From Vespa crabro (lineage: Eukaryota > Arthropoda > Insecta > Hymenoptera > Vespidae), in the NCBI RefSeq assembly GCF_910589235.1, contig NC_060960.1, positions 10,365,119-10,429,118 on the forward strand: a stretch of 64,000 bases of DNA, read 5' to 3'. Position 1 is the first letter of the stretch; every line of letters begins with the position of its first letter. This document shows positions 38,302 to 52,621 of this stretch, piece by piece. The notes below the pieces were generated by a model. That model was not told the DNA's origin. It ran no database searches and saw only the letters and a list, made by a program, of their open reading frames with translations. A program made the translations under genes and the position numbers.

Positions 38302-40451
38302 AATCGTTGATCAGATATATCGATATATTTCATACGTTGAAAAATTAATGATATAATGAATAACTATTGTTAATAAGTTTATTAATAATAAGTAGTTAAG
38401 AGTGTTCCTTTCAACGACGAGTTGTTACCTTGAAAATAATGTCGACCTTTCTTTCTTCTATTAACTAACTGTACGTCGTTCTACAATCTACACACGCACA
38501 CACACACACATACATACATACATACATACATTCATATTGTATTTCCGGAAAGCACGGTTTTTTTTTTTTTATTATTCTACCAAGCAACGCGAGTAGATTT
38601 TTTTTTTGTTCCTTTTTTTTTCTTTTTGTTCTTTTTTTCCTTTTTTTCTTTTTCCCCCCGATCGCTATTATTTCGAGCAGTATTGATACGCTTCAATAAA
38701 CGATTTTACGGATTACCCTGGGGCAGGATGGTGTAATGAGGAGGTAGGGGGAGGGAAGGGGTGGGGGAGGTTTTCTTCATCGGGAAGATTTATATTCAAA
38801 TAACTATCTATCATGTAATCGTGTGTCGCGAAGTTAAAATCGCGAAGAAAAGAATTAAGAAAAATGAAAAAATATTAAAAAAAAAAAAAAAAAAGAAAAA
38901 GAGAGAGAGAATAAGAGAAAGAGAAAAGAGATTGAGAGAGAGAGAGAGAGAGGGAGAGAGAGAGAAAAATGAAAGAACTCGATCGATCGAAGAATAAAAT
39001 AAATATTAAATCTATTCGAAAAGTTTCTGTCAATTTGGCCTAAGATCGTTTGTACAAGGACAACGAGATGAAACATTTTATCGAAGAATAATTCAAAATG
39101 TTCCCATTGAGATTTGAAATAAGTTTGTCAATGTTAATGAAAAATTAATCGATCCTCCATTGAATATTTAATTAATAATTTAGAAATGTATTGTTTTATC
39201 TTCTTCGTTGCCCTTTTTTTCTCATTTACTTTGAAAATCGATAGAATTTGTTTTTCTATATGTTTCAATTAATTCATATTGATTTGATTAATATTAATAA
39301 TTTATTTCATATATATATATATATATATATATTTATTAGATCAATAATAATTCTATTTTGATATTTTATATAATATTATACGTTTCCAAAAGATTTTTAT
39401 TATAAACGTGTATAGAATTGTTATCTCGTCTTTGTTTTCTTCGGATTAAAATTTATTTATATTTTTGTTTTTTTTTTCTTTTTATTCGCGAGATGACGAT
39501 GTAAAAAAAGAAAACGTGCGACGTTAACTTAATCGTAAATAACACAAAAGGAGATAAAACTTAAAAGACGTTCAATAGTCGTATATCTCTCGTTGGGGTA
39601 AATAATTAAAAGGAAAAAAAAAAAAAAAAAAAAAAAAAAAAGAAAAAAAAAATTCTTAACGCAGACCTCCTGCGACAAGCCCATAACGATTATGGTAAAA
39701 TTCTTAAACTGTGATAATACATATCTCAGACAATATTATCGAAACTAAGTGGTATCTAATGATATTTTCCGCATTCCTTAATGAATTCCTGTGGGATTTT
39801 TAAATTGAATTCCAATCGTTAGGGGGACAAAGTTATTTTAATTATAGATCCCCGATAATTACATACAAACGTATCTTTGGCGATTCGATCGTTTTAATGA
39901 AAAACTAATGATAAATTTTCTATAAGAATGGTTTTGTTATTGAAAAAAGAATGTTACTTCTCAATTTGTCGTCTTTTGCATTGAAACGACGAATATATAA
40001 AAGAAAATGCAAAGATAAAGAAGAATGAAAAATGAGAAAAGGATGATGGAATAAAATAGAAGGAAAAACGGGGAAAAAAGAAAAGAAAAGAAAAAAGTTC
40101 AGAGAGCAAACAGTGAAGAAAAGTGAACGAAAAGATCGAAGAAAGTAAGAATCAAGCTCGCCTGTTTCTTTTTCTTTTCTTTTTTTTTTTCTTTCTTCTT
40201 TCTTCCTTCGCAATAACAACAACAACAACAACAACAACCATATATTTTAATACGTCTTATCGAATTAATTAAGAAATGAACGATCGACCGACTATATCGA
40301 ATTATAAAAATGGATGGTTAAACGTCCCCCCCCACACTCTCCCCCACCCTCACTTCCCCCCACGCGATATTTCATCACATATAAAATTAATAGAAAAAAA
40401 AAACTACGATGGTATCGTACACTTATATTGATTTAATAATATAACGATAAT

Positions 40452-40490
<39 letters not shown>

Positions 40491-40695
40491 AGAAAAAGAA
40501 AACAAAGAAAAACACGAATAAAAAAAAAACTTACGATTTACATTCTGTTCATCTAATATGATAGCGTGAACGATAAATGTAGGAATAAAAAGGATTTGAT
40601 CGGGCAAAAAAAAAAAGAAAAAAAAAAAATAAAATTATTCAAAAGTAAGGAACGAAAACTAACGAAAAACTTTAAAGGTCGATTATACATAGACG

Positions 40696-40727
<32 letters not shown>

Positions 40728-40972
40728 TTTTGATAGATAGATAGATAAATATATAAATATAAACGTGTAATAGCAAAACGATGAATATCGTTGCGTAATG
40801 CAATCACATCGTGCTTCCTGTTTTTCCAAGTTTATTTTTTATCTATTTCACGCGCGATCTATAACGAAGCATGCCAATTAAGAATTGCCGTAATAAACAC
40901 ATTGATCGTGCTTTATGAAAAATTCATATCCCTCTCGACCACGGCCATGGGGAAACTTTACGAGACAGAGAC

Positions 40973-41018
<46 letters not shown>

Positions 41019-41409
41019 GACACGTATCTCTTTGTCATCATTATCATCCCATGTACTCACATTTCGACGCACAACAAAGGGTAAAACTTATATATCGAGT
41101 TTGTCTCATTTACGATCGATATCTTGGTAACGAGAATGACCTATAAAAAAAAAAAAAAAAAAAAGTAAATAAATCAGAGAAACGAAAAAAAAAAATTTAT
41201 TAGATTCGCTACGGACGACTAAAACTTTTCTCTTTCATTTTTCCTTTTCTTTTTTTCTTTTCTCTCTCTTTTTGTTTCGTTTTATTTCATTCTATTTTAT
41301 CTTCCCAATTTTTTACCCTTTTCAATTCTTTTTCTCATTTTTTTTTTCTCATCGATATAATTCGTATCAGATAAAATCGATAAATCGATCGAGTTAATAT
41401 CAATTTTTC

Positions 41410-41458
41410 TTCATCATCATCATCATCATCATCATCATCGTCATCGTCATCATCATCA

Positions 41459-41516
<58 letters not shown>
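41410..41516 (+). repeat. Compound (ATC)n-(ATT)n microsatellite
   Basis: About 50 bp of CATCAT repeats run directly into about 55 bp of ATT repeats, which suggests expansion after a single C-to-T change. Confidence 0.9.
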
Positions 41517-41520
<4 letters not shown>

Positions 41521-42106
41521 GTTCGAAACAAATCAGAGTTCCACTTAGTCATTAATTATTCAGTTTCCATTATTTTTTCGTTTTTTTTCCTTTCTTCTAC
41601 TTTTTCCTTCTGTCTCTCTTCCTTTTTTATTTTTTGTATCCTTTTTTTTTTTTTTTTTTCAACATACAAATAAATACTCGCCTATCCATACAAATACGCA
41701 TGAGTTTATTCGTTGTTAGATATGATTGGAGATGTATGAGGGGTGGAGGAGGGGAGGTAAAGAGTTGAGAGAGAAGAAGAAAAAAAAGGTGATTCCCTTG
41801 AACGTCATTTTAACATTGAGAACGAACGAAATCAGATTTCGCGTGTTAGATATCGTTAGTTTTCTATTAATTAGCTTTTATACTTGTTTATAAAATGGAC
41901 GTGGAGGCTGCGCGCGCGTGCTCGTGCGCGTGTGAAATAGGCTAGTTAAGATCGCGTCTTTAATTCGTCTTAATTCTCGACCACTTAAGTTTCGTCGATT
42001 TTATTATGTGAAACAAGAAGGATGCCACCCTGACGATTAATAAACCGCAATCGACGAAATAAATGATATGACCCGTCCGTAGTATGTTTTGTTTTTCTTT
42101 CTTTTG

Positions 42107-42138
<32 letters not shown>

Positions 42139-42735
42139 CTTCTCTTCTCTCTTTCCTATTTTCTTTTTATTTCTTCTTCTTTTATTTCTTTCTTTTTTTT
42201 TTCCTTTCTCGCCTCTTTTTCGCCTCTTTTTTTCTTCTTCTTTATACTTCGCTTAACACTTTTTTCTTTCGACCACCCATCCCAATCTGGTCTCTTCGTC
42301 AGATCTTGCATCAGTCGCGTTGATAACTCGTACATATTTCGTGGTTTTTTTTCTCTGCCCCTTTTTTTTTCTTTTTTTTTTTTTTTCCTTTTTTTTTTTT
42401 TTCGTTCTTTATCGCGACGGTTTTAGCAGATATTAATTCCGTCGGAATATTTCCTTTTGCTTTTTTTTCTTTTTGCTTTTTTTCTTTTTCTGCTTTCTGT
42501 TTTTTTATTCGCTTTTTAATTTCCCCTTCTCTCTTCTTTTTTTTTTTTTTTTTTTTTCTTTTTTTGTAAAGATCCATTATGTAGCAGATAAAAGCTCATT
42601 CGTCTTCGGACAAAATAATTCTTTCGAAATAATTCTTATCGAAAAAATAATAATTATTATTATTGTTATTATTATTGTTGTTGTAATATTAAAAAAAATT
42701 CTTTTTATATATCTTCTCGTTCAATTACATATGTA

Positions 42736-42794
<59 letters not shown>

Positions 42795-43092
42795 GTTGCT
42801 CGTCAATTAAAGACTACAGATATAATTGTGAATACATTAGATAGGCCTGGTAGTATTACGAGACAAGCGGTTTTACTAATAAATAAACGATAAGGCGATT
42901 ACCTTATCGCTTCAACAAATAACGGAGATCTAAACGTAATAACGTTTCTACTTCATTATCGTGTTTCATAATCAACCGTTTCTCAAATTATTTCTACTTA
43001 TTTTTCAAAGTAATTAATTTTATCGCCATATATCGAATATATATAGAAATGAAAAATATTAATTTTGTATTATGTAACGCTTTAATTTTTGT

Positions 43093-43132
<40 letters not shown>

Positions 43133-43348
43133 TCTCTTTATCTATCTTTTCAATAATTTTATCATCTATCTAATCAAATAAAAATTTAATAACCAACAAT
43201 CTGAATCGTAAATTAAGAAAATATTTGAAGCATATCGTCGGGCAGGAAAAAAATAAATGTCGATATTTAAAGAGAATAAAAAGAAGAAAAATAAAAGCAA
43301 ATAAAATTATTATCGATATAATATAACAAATAAAAATACATTATAAAC

Positions 43349-43349
<1 letters not shown>

Positions 43350-43424
<75 letters not shown>

Positions 43425-43450
43425 TAACGATGATAATAATAATAATAACA
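43350..43450 (+). repeat. (AAT)n microsatellite next to the transporter coding exon
   Basis: About 70 bp of AAT triplets plus degenerate flanks end some 40 bp upstream of the TTGCAG acceptor at 43481-43486. The polypyrimidine tract used for splicing lies between them. Confidence 0.9.
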
Positions 43451-43486
43451 TATATATATATATATTTTTGTTTTTTTTTATTGCAG

Positions 43487-44398
43487 ACTGAAAGATGACG
43501 GTCGTAGTGGATTCAGCAAAGACGGAAGATGGTAATAGACCACCAAAAATCGAGACTTTCGATGACGTCCTGCCGTACGTCGGTGAAGCCGGCCGTTATC
43601 AATTGTTCCTTTTTTTTCTTCTTTTGCCATTCACCTTCGTCTACGCGTTCCTATATTTCGCACAATTCTTCATAACGTTGGTACCAGCTGAACATTGGTG
43701 CCATATACCGGAGCTCATGCAATGGAATCTCACGGATCATCAAAAGTGAGTAACATCTACAATATCGTACCGTACACACACAGACACGTGGACACGTGCA
43801 CACAAACACATGAAACACACACACACACACACGTGCCACGAAACACACACAAAGAGAGAGAGAGAGAGAGAGAGAGTACACACACACGTAGCACACATAT
43901 ATACACACGTAAGCACGTGCACTTACATTTAGCAATGAACACACATATACAAACGTAAGCACGTGCACATACATATATACACGTAAAAGCACGCCCGCGC
44001 ACTCATAGACACGCAACAAAAAGAGAGACAGACGAACAAACAGGCGGACAGATAGTATAACATCTATTATCCACGCACTCGTTTTAACACGTATAGACTG
44101 ACAGAGAGAGAAAGAGAGAGAGAGAGAGAGAAGAATAACGAGCGTGCAGATTCGGTGGATCGCTTGAAGGCAAAAAATAGTGTCAAAGTCTTTATCTCGT
44201 GCATCCTACGTTTAAACTGAATGTATAGACTCAAGAATCGTCTTTTTCCAAGGAAAACAACATTTCTGCGATCGTTGTAAACAATCATTTACTAAATTCA
44301 TATATACTTTCTTTTTTTATATCACACTTATCGTAACCTCGCAATCGCTACCGCTTATCACTTCCAAAGGAAAATTTTAAATGAAACAGTAATACGTG

Positions 44399-44447
<49 letters not shown>

Positions 44448-45132
44448 TGTGTGTGACGATAGAAAATAAGAAAACGAAAGAGATATTCATGAAATTGTGA
44501 TAATATCGTAGAATGTTCTACGACATTTAAAATGCAATGTTGTAATCTAGTCGATCGTCTTAAGCTTTAAACGAAACATAGTTATATTAAAAAAAATATT
44601 AATGTCAGAGATAAAAGGTCGATTTATATCATCTGTCGTTTCGTTTTCTTTCTCTTTTTTCGTTTCTTTTTTTTTTCCCTTTCTTTTTTTTCTTTTTTTG
44701 TCGTCACTAAATACCATTCTCTCTCTCTCTCTCTCTCTCACTTCCCTTTCACTTTCTTTTTGCTAATAAATCTTTCAAATCATTTGACCGATCATCTTTA
44801 TAAATATGTAATATAAAATACAAAAGAAGAAAGAGAAGGACCAACAAAAAAAAAAAAAAAAGAAAGAAAGAACAACAACAATAACAATAATGACAAACGC
44901 GAAAGCGTTATGAATGAATAGCTATTGACATTGACAAATAACGATTAATTCTTGTTAGAGAAGAGATTAAAAGAAAAAAAAAAAGAAAGAAAAAAAAAAG
45001 GAAAAAAGAAAGAGAGAAAGAAAGAAAGATAGACGGAGATGGAGACAGAGGCAATTAGATAAATGAAGAGAGACGGAATATGGTTAACGATCTGCTATCT
45101 TATTTAAGATGCAAAATTATATGTATATATAC

Positions 45133-45183
<51 letters not shown>

Positions 45184-45352
45184 TATTCGCACAAAGATAA
45201 GTGCACATATGTAAGATGTTTAATATGAAAAAAGAAGAAGAAGAAGAAGAAGAAAAAAAAAAGAAGAAAAAAAAAATGAAAATTAAAAAGAATTGTCTAA
45301 TCAGCCAATCTACATCAAACTGCAGAATATTTGCTTGTTATTAAAATCAACG

Positions 45353-45408
<56 letters not shown>

Positions 45409-45598
45409 GAAAAAGAACCTAACACACATACAAACATGCGCATACCCATATATACTCATTTATACGTATTTACTTGACTATTTACCATTTAATCAACGAG
45501 TTCGTCGACTGAATTAAAATCGAGTTAATGAACGTTATCTTGTTAAGAAGGAAACGGTATAATGATGAACATTAATTTCGTGTCTGTATTTAAAAATT

Positions 45599-45653
<55 letters not shown>

Positions 45654-45851
45654 TTCTCTCTTTCTCTCTCATATATTATTAGTGTTAATCGATTATCAAC
45701 GAAGCGTTACGCTGATAAACGTTACGTAGATACTAAGGTGCAAATTGTACGAACGATTACGAGCCAGTTGTATTATGCAAATGAAGTATCCGTCTTGTTA
45801 TTTAACCATCGGTGTTAAAGTTTTTTCTTTTTCTTTTTTTTTTTTTATTCT

Positions 45852-45890
<39 letters not shown>

Positions 45891-46328
45891 CTTTATTAAT
45901 ACAGAAAAATGAATAAAAATTTACGTAATGCACAAATAATTAATATAACTTTTTGATACAAGGTTTGATTACGTGCCCGGTGGGGGTGGGGGGGAGGGGG
46001 TGGGAAGGGGAATATATTTAAAGGAATAATAAGAAAAGAAAAAAATCTAAATCCTCTTTCTAAGATACGTGAGAATAAAAAAACAATAAAAAAATAATAA
46101 AAAAAAAAAAAAAACACAGAAAAATGTCGTTTAAATTCTTTCAAAAAGAGAAAAATAAAATAGTGACACATATATATATGTGTGTGTGTGTGTGTGTAGT
46201 TAATAATTCATTCGATGGAAAAAGGCGACATTGATAATTTTTAAATGAAAAAGAAAATCCTTCAGTGACTTCCTTCAAATGCTAAAAAAAATATTTTGTT
46301 TTAAATTTACTTCATAAAAAAGAAAAAC

Positions 46329-46359
<31 letters not shown>

Positions 46360-46997
46360 AAATTACGTAAGCTCGTAATTGATCGTATTGGATATATAAA
46401 AAGATGATAGGACGAATTGTTGAACGAAAATGGAACTTGAGTTTTCCTTGTAGCAAAAGAAAAACAAAAAAAAAAATAATAAAAAAAAAAGGAAGAGAAA
46501 AAGAGAGATAAAAAAAAAACGATCACATTTCATTGAGAAACCTGTAATTAGAAAATAAACGATAAGATTCGAGGAATGTTATTTACAGTGGTAAAGTGAA
46601 ATATCTAGTTTAATTTTTTAGACAATTTATGATAATTTTTTTTTTTTTTTTTTCTTTTTAGGAAATATAATGGTACAGTTATTGTAAAGAAAAATAACGA
46701 TTAACGTGTCCGTTGTAATCAATGTTTATCATGTCAATCAATAAATGTGTAGGGAAAAGACGTACGAGCGTGTTGTATGACTGTTGTATGAGTTCCAGTT
46801 AACAGACTGGATGATTCAGAATGATTTTCGATCAACATGTGGTTTCCCTGTTTCCTCGCTTTCGAGATTTTCAAAGGAAGATCTGTTATTTGATAATTTC
46901 CAATCAATTTACTCGATAAATTTTACGAGTATTTTTTCTTTTGACATTGTCAATAGAAAATTATTGTTAATCCACTTATAATGTCAGATTTGAATTA

Positions 46998-47038
<41 letters not shown>

Positions 47039-47544
47039 TATGATATATATATATATATGATATAACTATATCAGTATAAGTAACAATGTAATTTTCGAAT
47101 TATATAATTTAATTACATATAAAAAAAAAAAGAAACCACGGATTTACAAAGGATTGAAATACACAGTATAAAAATCGATCATTTTTCTTCGTATAACAAA
47201 TCAAATTAAAAAAAAAAATCATATTAATCATCCGCATACACTGTACATAAAATTGATTTATAAAAGATTTAAAAACGCCCTGTCAAAATCGATCATTTTT
47301 TTACAGTATTAAAAATCATATCAATAAATATGATTAATCATTCGCATATTTTTTCGAATAGAATTGATGTACCTCTACGGGATTAATATCGTTACGTCAA
47401 AATTTTTACATTTTTCTTCGTCGAAGTATAAAAGAAAAAAGGAAGAAGAAATAAAAATTCAAATCAAAATTCAAAAATACTATCGATCATTACTAATCGT
47501 AAATGAAATATGCTGTATACATTAAACGTAAATTTTGTTTCTCC

Positions 47545-47575
<31 letters not shown>

Positions 47576-48088
47576 AAAGAAAAAATAGATAAAGAAAAAA
47601 GAAAAAGGAAAAAGCATTGAAGGAACATTCCAATTCATAAATATCGATAAACACGTGAACTTATCTTCAAACGTTGTATAATAATAAAAATAATCGCTCG
47701 GAAGGTTATGATAAAAATAACCAAATCTTAAAATATGCATATGTATAATTTATATGCTTGCATAGATAAGATAAGATATATGCATGAAATTTCAACTCGA
47801 ATGAAATCGCCGTAAATAAATAAGGAAAATTACAGGTTTGCATATTAATATTCAAAATATTATCAACGCAATGTGCTTATCTTAAATGATTATTAGATAT
47901 CAAATAAGAGGACACGGAGCAATTAAACAAATTAGATTTGAATTCTTCTTATTTAATTTTACTTTTTACTTATCTCTCTTTTCTTCTGTACTCTTTTTTC
48001 TTTCTTTCCTTTTTAATAATTTTTATCATGAATATCTCTCTCGACATATCGAAATATTTCCATTTGAAAATATAATAAATGTCATTTA

Positions 48089-48146
<58 letters not shown>

Positions 48147-48617
48147 TCTCTTTCTCTTTCTCTTTCTCCCTCTCTCTATTTCATTCTCTACAAATCAACA
48201 GAAATATGTAAATCCATTGAAATGGCAATGAATGATTATGCAATACATAGAAATAACGATACTAGAATTAAAACAAAAAAAAAAAAAAGAAAAAAAAAAT
48301 AATATCTTACGAAATTGACATTATCTTTTCTACTACTTGTTGATTACGTCAGTTATACCTTTGTTAATGTCCTCCATTCTTTGAAAGTAGAAAGATATCC
48401 TTTTGTGTGAAATATTGAAAAGCAAAAAAATTAGATCTCTTGGCCAATCATACGTACATATGTATTCCTATCTACATTCTATAATTGTATCAGTTCGATA
48501 TTTCCGGTGCTAATGAAAATAAATGGATTGGAAACTCGTATCGATAAGAATCATTAGAGTCCTTTTTTTTTCTTTTCTTCTTTCTCTTTTTATTCTCATT
48601 TATAATTCGTAAATCGG

Positions 48618-48655
<38 letters not shown>

Positions 48656-48774
48656 TGTTTTTTTTAGCTTTTAACATATCATCATCGTATTATCGAGTAA
48701 ATAAAAACTTGTGAAGAATAGAATCGATTATATTATTCTTGGTAAGGAAAATCAGATTTGTTTTTTTTCTTCTT

Positions 48775-48808
<34 letters not shown>

Positions 48809-49918
48809 CACCACACGTGCATAATCAACGCGCATGAATGAAATAACATGTAGATGATCATAAATCACCGATCCATTTGATTTCCTCGAAATAGTTACTC
48901 ATGAAATATTAAATACGAAAGACGCGTTAGATTTCCGCAAGTTATATGTGTTATGCACATATTTAAAAATCCTCAGGAAGAATTTTTATTAAGAAATTAA
49001 TCGAGCGTGAATAAGATTTTATATTCTCTTTTTTTTCCTCTCTCTCTCTCTCTCTCCCTCTCTTTTCTTTTTTCCTTTTTCCTTCTAAATTAATTATTAA
49101 CAAATTAAATATAAGCAAATGATGACGAACGTGAAGGAAAAATAAACGAACGTCACGTTTTCTTTTTACGTTAAATTTAAAAAAAAAAAAAAAAAAATAA
49201 ATAAATAAATAAATGAAAGACAGAAAGAAAGAAGCAAACAGGTGAAACGATAAATTTATTTTTATGGACCACATGACCTTCAAACTATCACACTTATAAA
49301 ATTGACATTGGAATTAATGTACACACGTTATTTATTCTTACGTATAAACTTAGACGTAAGAATAGACGAATGAACAAACAAATAATAAATATTCGAGAAC
49401 GTTTTGTATATAGAAGGATTTAGAGTTTCTTTAAATATCATAAATTTGTATATTTTTTTCTTTTCCTTCTTTTTTTTTTTTTTTTTTTTTTTTTTATTTT
49501 CTATACCCTTTCGTTAATTTCCATCTGTCTATATTCAACAAAGACATTTAAAAATTATATTAAAAATATTATATATACATATATATATATATATATTAAT
49601 TTTTTATTCCTTTTTGGTTTTTTCTATTTATTTATTTCTTTTTTCTTTTCTTTTTTTATAGAATCGCCTTATCGATACCACCACCAACGAGCGAAGAATT
49701 AAAATTAGAAAGTTCGACGTCCTTTTCGAGATGTTACATGTACAATGTAAATTACAGCGAGATTCTCAACAAGGGAACCACAGAATCTGATCCAAACTGG
49801 CCAAAAGTTCCTTGTCTTAACGGATGGGAATATAATTACACGATGATACCGTATGCCTCGATCGCTACCGAGGTAAATATATTTCAAAAAAAGATTAAAA
49901 AGCAAAAATAAAAAAAAA

Positions 49919-49955
<37 letters not shown>

Positions 49956-50051
49956 TGAAAAATATAAGAAAATATAAAAAGACGACGTATACAATAAAAC
50001 AAAAAAATAAAAAAGAAGAAGGAATTCAAACGAATCTGTTTTATCTTTTCC

Positions 50052-50090
<39 letters not shown>

Positions 50091-50936
50091 AAACACAGTT
50101 GTCCTGGGTCTGCGAGAGAACATTTTTGAGTTCAGCAGCGCAATCAGCATTTTTCGTTGGCAGTATAATCGGTGGTTTAATCTTTGGATATATAGCCGAT
50201 CATTATGGTAGAATACCCGCTTTGGTTTCCTGCAATGCCGTAGGATTTTTCGCTTCTGTTGCTACGGCCTTTTGCAATAGCTTTTGGACATTTTGCCTGG
50301 CAAGATTAATCGTCGGCACATCCTTTGACAACTGCTTCAACATTCTTTTCATCATCGGTAAATTAATCTTATATTATTTAATATAAGTAGCTATAACGTA
50401 TATGACTATATATATATATACATATATATACAATGATATCGATATATACTCTAGATAAGATAATAATAATAATTAACTGATTAATATGCGAGATTAATAA
50501 TAACTGTTTGAAAATTATCGATAATCACAATAATATGATGATACACGTAAAGTGTTTGATATAAATTTTTTTTTTTCTTTTTTTTTTTATAGCGTAATAT
50601 AAATTTCTTTTTTAATTGTGGCATAATAATTAACTAAATAATTAAGTTAAATTTTTTTTTTTTATTGTAATATAATAATTAACTAAAGAATAGTTCATGT
50701 TTCTTTTTTTATATTTGAATGATTTTAATTCATCAACATTATTATTATATTGTAATTATTATTATATCGTATAATTATTATATATTGTACATATATTATT
50801 ACATTGTATAATTATTTGAATAGTGATGAAAAAGAAGTCAAATCTAACATTGATAACGTTCGCAAAAAAAGACAGATTTGAAGAGTATTACGATATAAAT
50901 CTAATATTTATTTTTAGCTAAGAAAGTAATAAAAAT

Positions 50937-50967
<31 letters not shown>

Positions 50968-51677
50968 TAAAATAGAAGTAGCTTGTTAACAAAGTAATCA
51001 ATTTTATCTTGGTTTGAAATTAAAAATAATCTTATCGGATAACGAAATATAGTCGTTATACATACTCAACTATTCTTAATTTAATCATTCCTATTTAAAC
51101 ATTATACTAATTAATTTGTTTTAGTTATCGAATATGTAGGGCCAAGATATAGAACGCTGTTCGCAAATATGTCTTTTGGAATTTATTTCGCCGCGGCAGC
51201 TGGATTATTACCATGGATTGCTTATTGGATAGCAGATTGGAGAATTTTAAGTATCGTCACGGCATTTCCCATGATCGTTGCATTTATCGGACCTTGGATC
51301 GTTCCTGAAAGTGCACGGTATGTATGTGTGTGTGTTTGTATGTATGTATTTATAAACTTCATTAGATCGTTTAGGACAAATTAATTATATATTTCATAGT
51401 TACAATTCTCTATATTTTTATTTATTTTTTTTTTTTTATTTATTTATTTAGATGGTACATAATGATGGGTAACACGAGCAAGGCCATCGAAATGTTGCAA
51501 AAATTCGCCAAGGTCAATGGGAAAGACGTAAAGCAAGAGATTTTCGACGAATTTGAAAAAAGTTGTAAAAGTATAGCGGAGAAGGATAATGTCCATCAGC
51601 AATATACCGTTTTGGATCTTTTCAAATTGCCTCGATTAGCATATATTACGATTATACTTGTAATATATTGGTAAGTA

Positions 51678-51708
<31 letters not shown>

Positions 51709-52574
51709 TGGAGAGTTTAAAAGTATACCTTTCGAATTTATGATATTTTTTTTTTTTCATTCTCTGATTCTTTTCGTTTAGGCTTCTCATCGTTCTGGTA
51801 TTTGATGGGCACGTATGGAATATGAAATTGTTAGATCCCGACGTTTTCACATCATTTTCTCTTGCCTCAATGACCGAGCTTCCAGCTGCTATTCTTTTGG
51901 CCCTTTTACTCGATAGATGGGGACGACGGTGGATGGGATTTGCCTCAATGTTTTTATGCGGCATTTTTTCATTTATCGCAATCGCAACTCCCGAAGGTAA
52001 GTTGTACATTTTTAAAAGAAATATTCATTTCTAAAAGTCTATCATTTCTTTTCTTGTTTCCTTTTTCTGTTCTATATTTTTCTTTTTCTTTTCCTTTTTC
52101 TTTTTTTCTTCTTCTTCTTCTTCATATATAAATCCTTACTTTATCGTTAGATTTAATAAATTTACAATATTAGTACGTATAATTAATTGTTTGATTATAC
52201 AATATCATTTTAGGCTATTTCACTGTGGCTATGGCTATTCTGGCCCGTTTAGGAGTAAACATAGCTGCTAATATTGGTTTTCAATATGCAGCTGAAATGT
52301 TGCCAACGGTTGTACGAGCACAAGGCGTTTCGTTGATCCATATTATTGGTTATTTCGCTCATATTATTGGACCTTACATTATTTATCTGGTCAGTATATA
52401 TACATAATATCGTGTATATCATTATTAGTAATATAATATATATATATATATATATACATATGTATTTATAATAGAAAATAATCATTGCCGTAAGTAACGT
52501 ATTGAACGATTGCTTTAAGAAATTAGAAAATTTATAAATGAATAAATGGCAATGTATTATAAAATTTATATATG

Positions 52575-52621
<47 letters not shown>

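Larger units (their letters stand above)
35341..43486. other. Non-coding DNA upstream of the transporter coding exons
   Basis: No gene seen. Notable content: (TA)n near 35590-35620, 36981-37031, 38261-38293 and 42739-42782; CA/CATA tracts at about 38050-38200 and 38490-38532; (GA)n near 38930-38970, 40455-40482 and 40980-41016; (ATAG)n near 40696-40745; a CATC-to-ATT compound microsatellite at about 41410-41516; (CT)n near 43099-43128; and (AAT)n at about 43350-43420 just before the coding exon acceptor. An inverted repeat with 8 bp arms CGATAAGG/CCTTATCG lies at 42888-42909. Confidence 0.65.

Noticed and set aside
43740..44019. Minus-strand frames rich in Cys and Val near the transporter's first exon
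   Set aside because: They are translations of ACAC-type dinucleotide DNA within the first intron.
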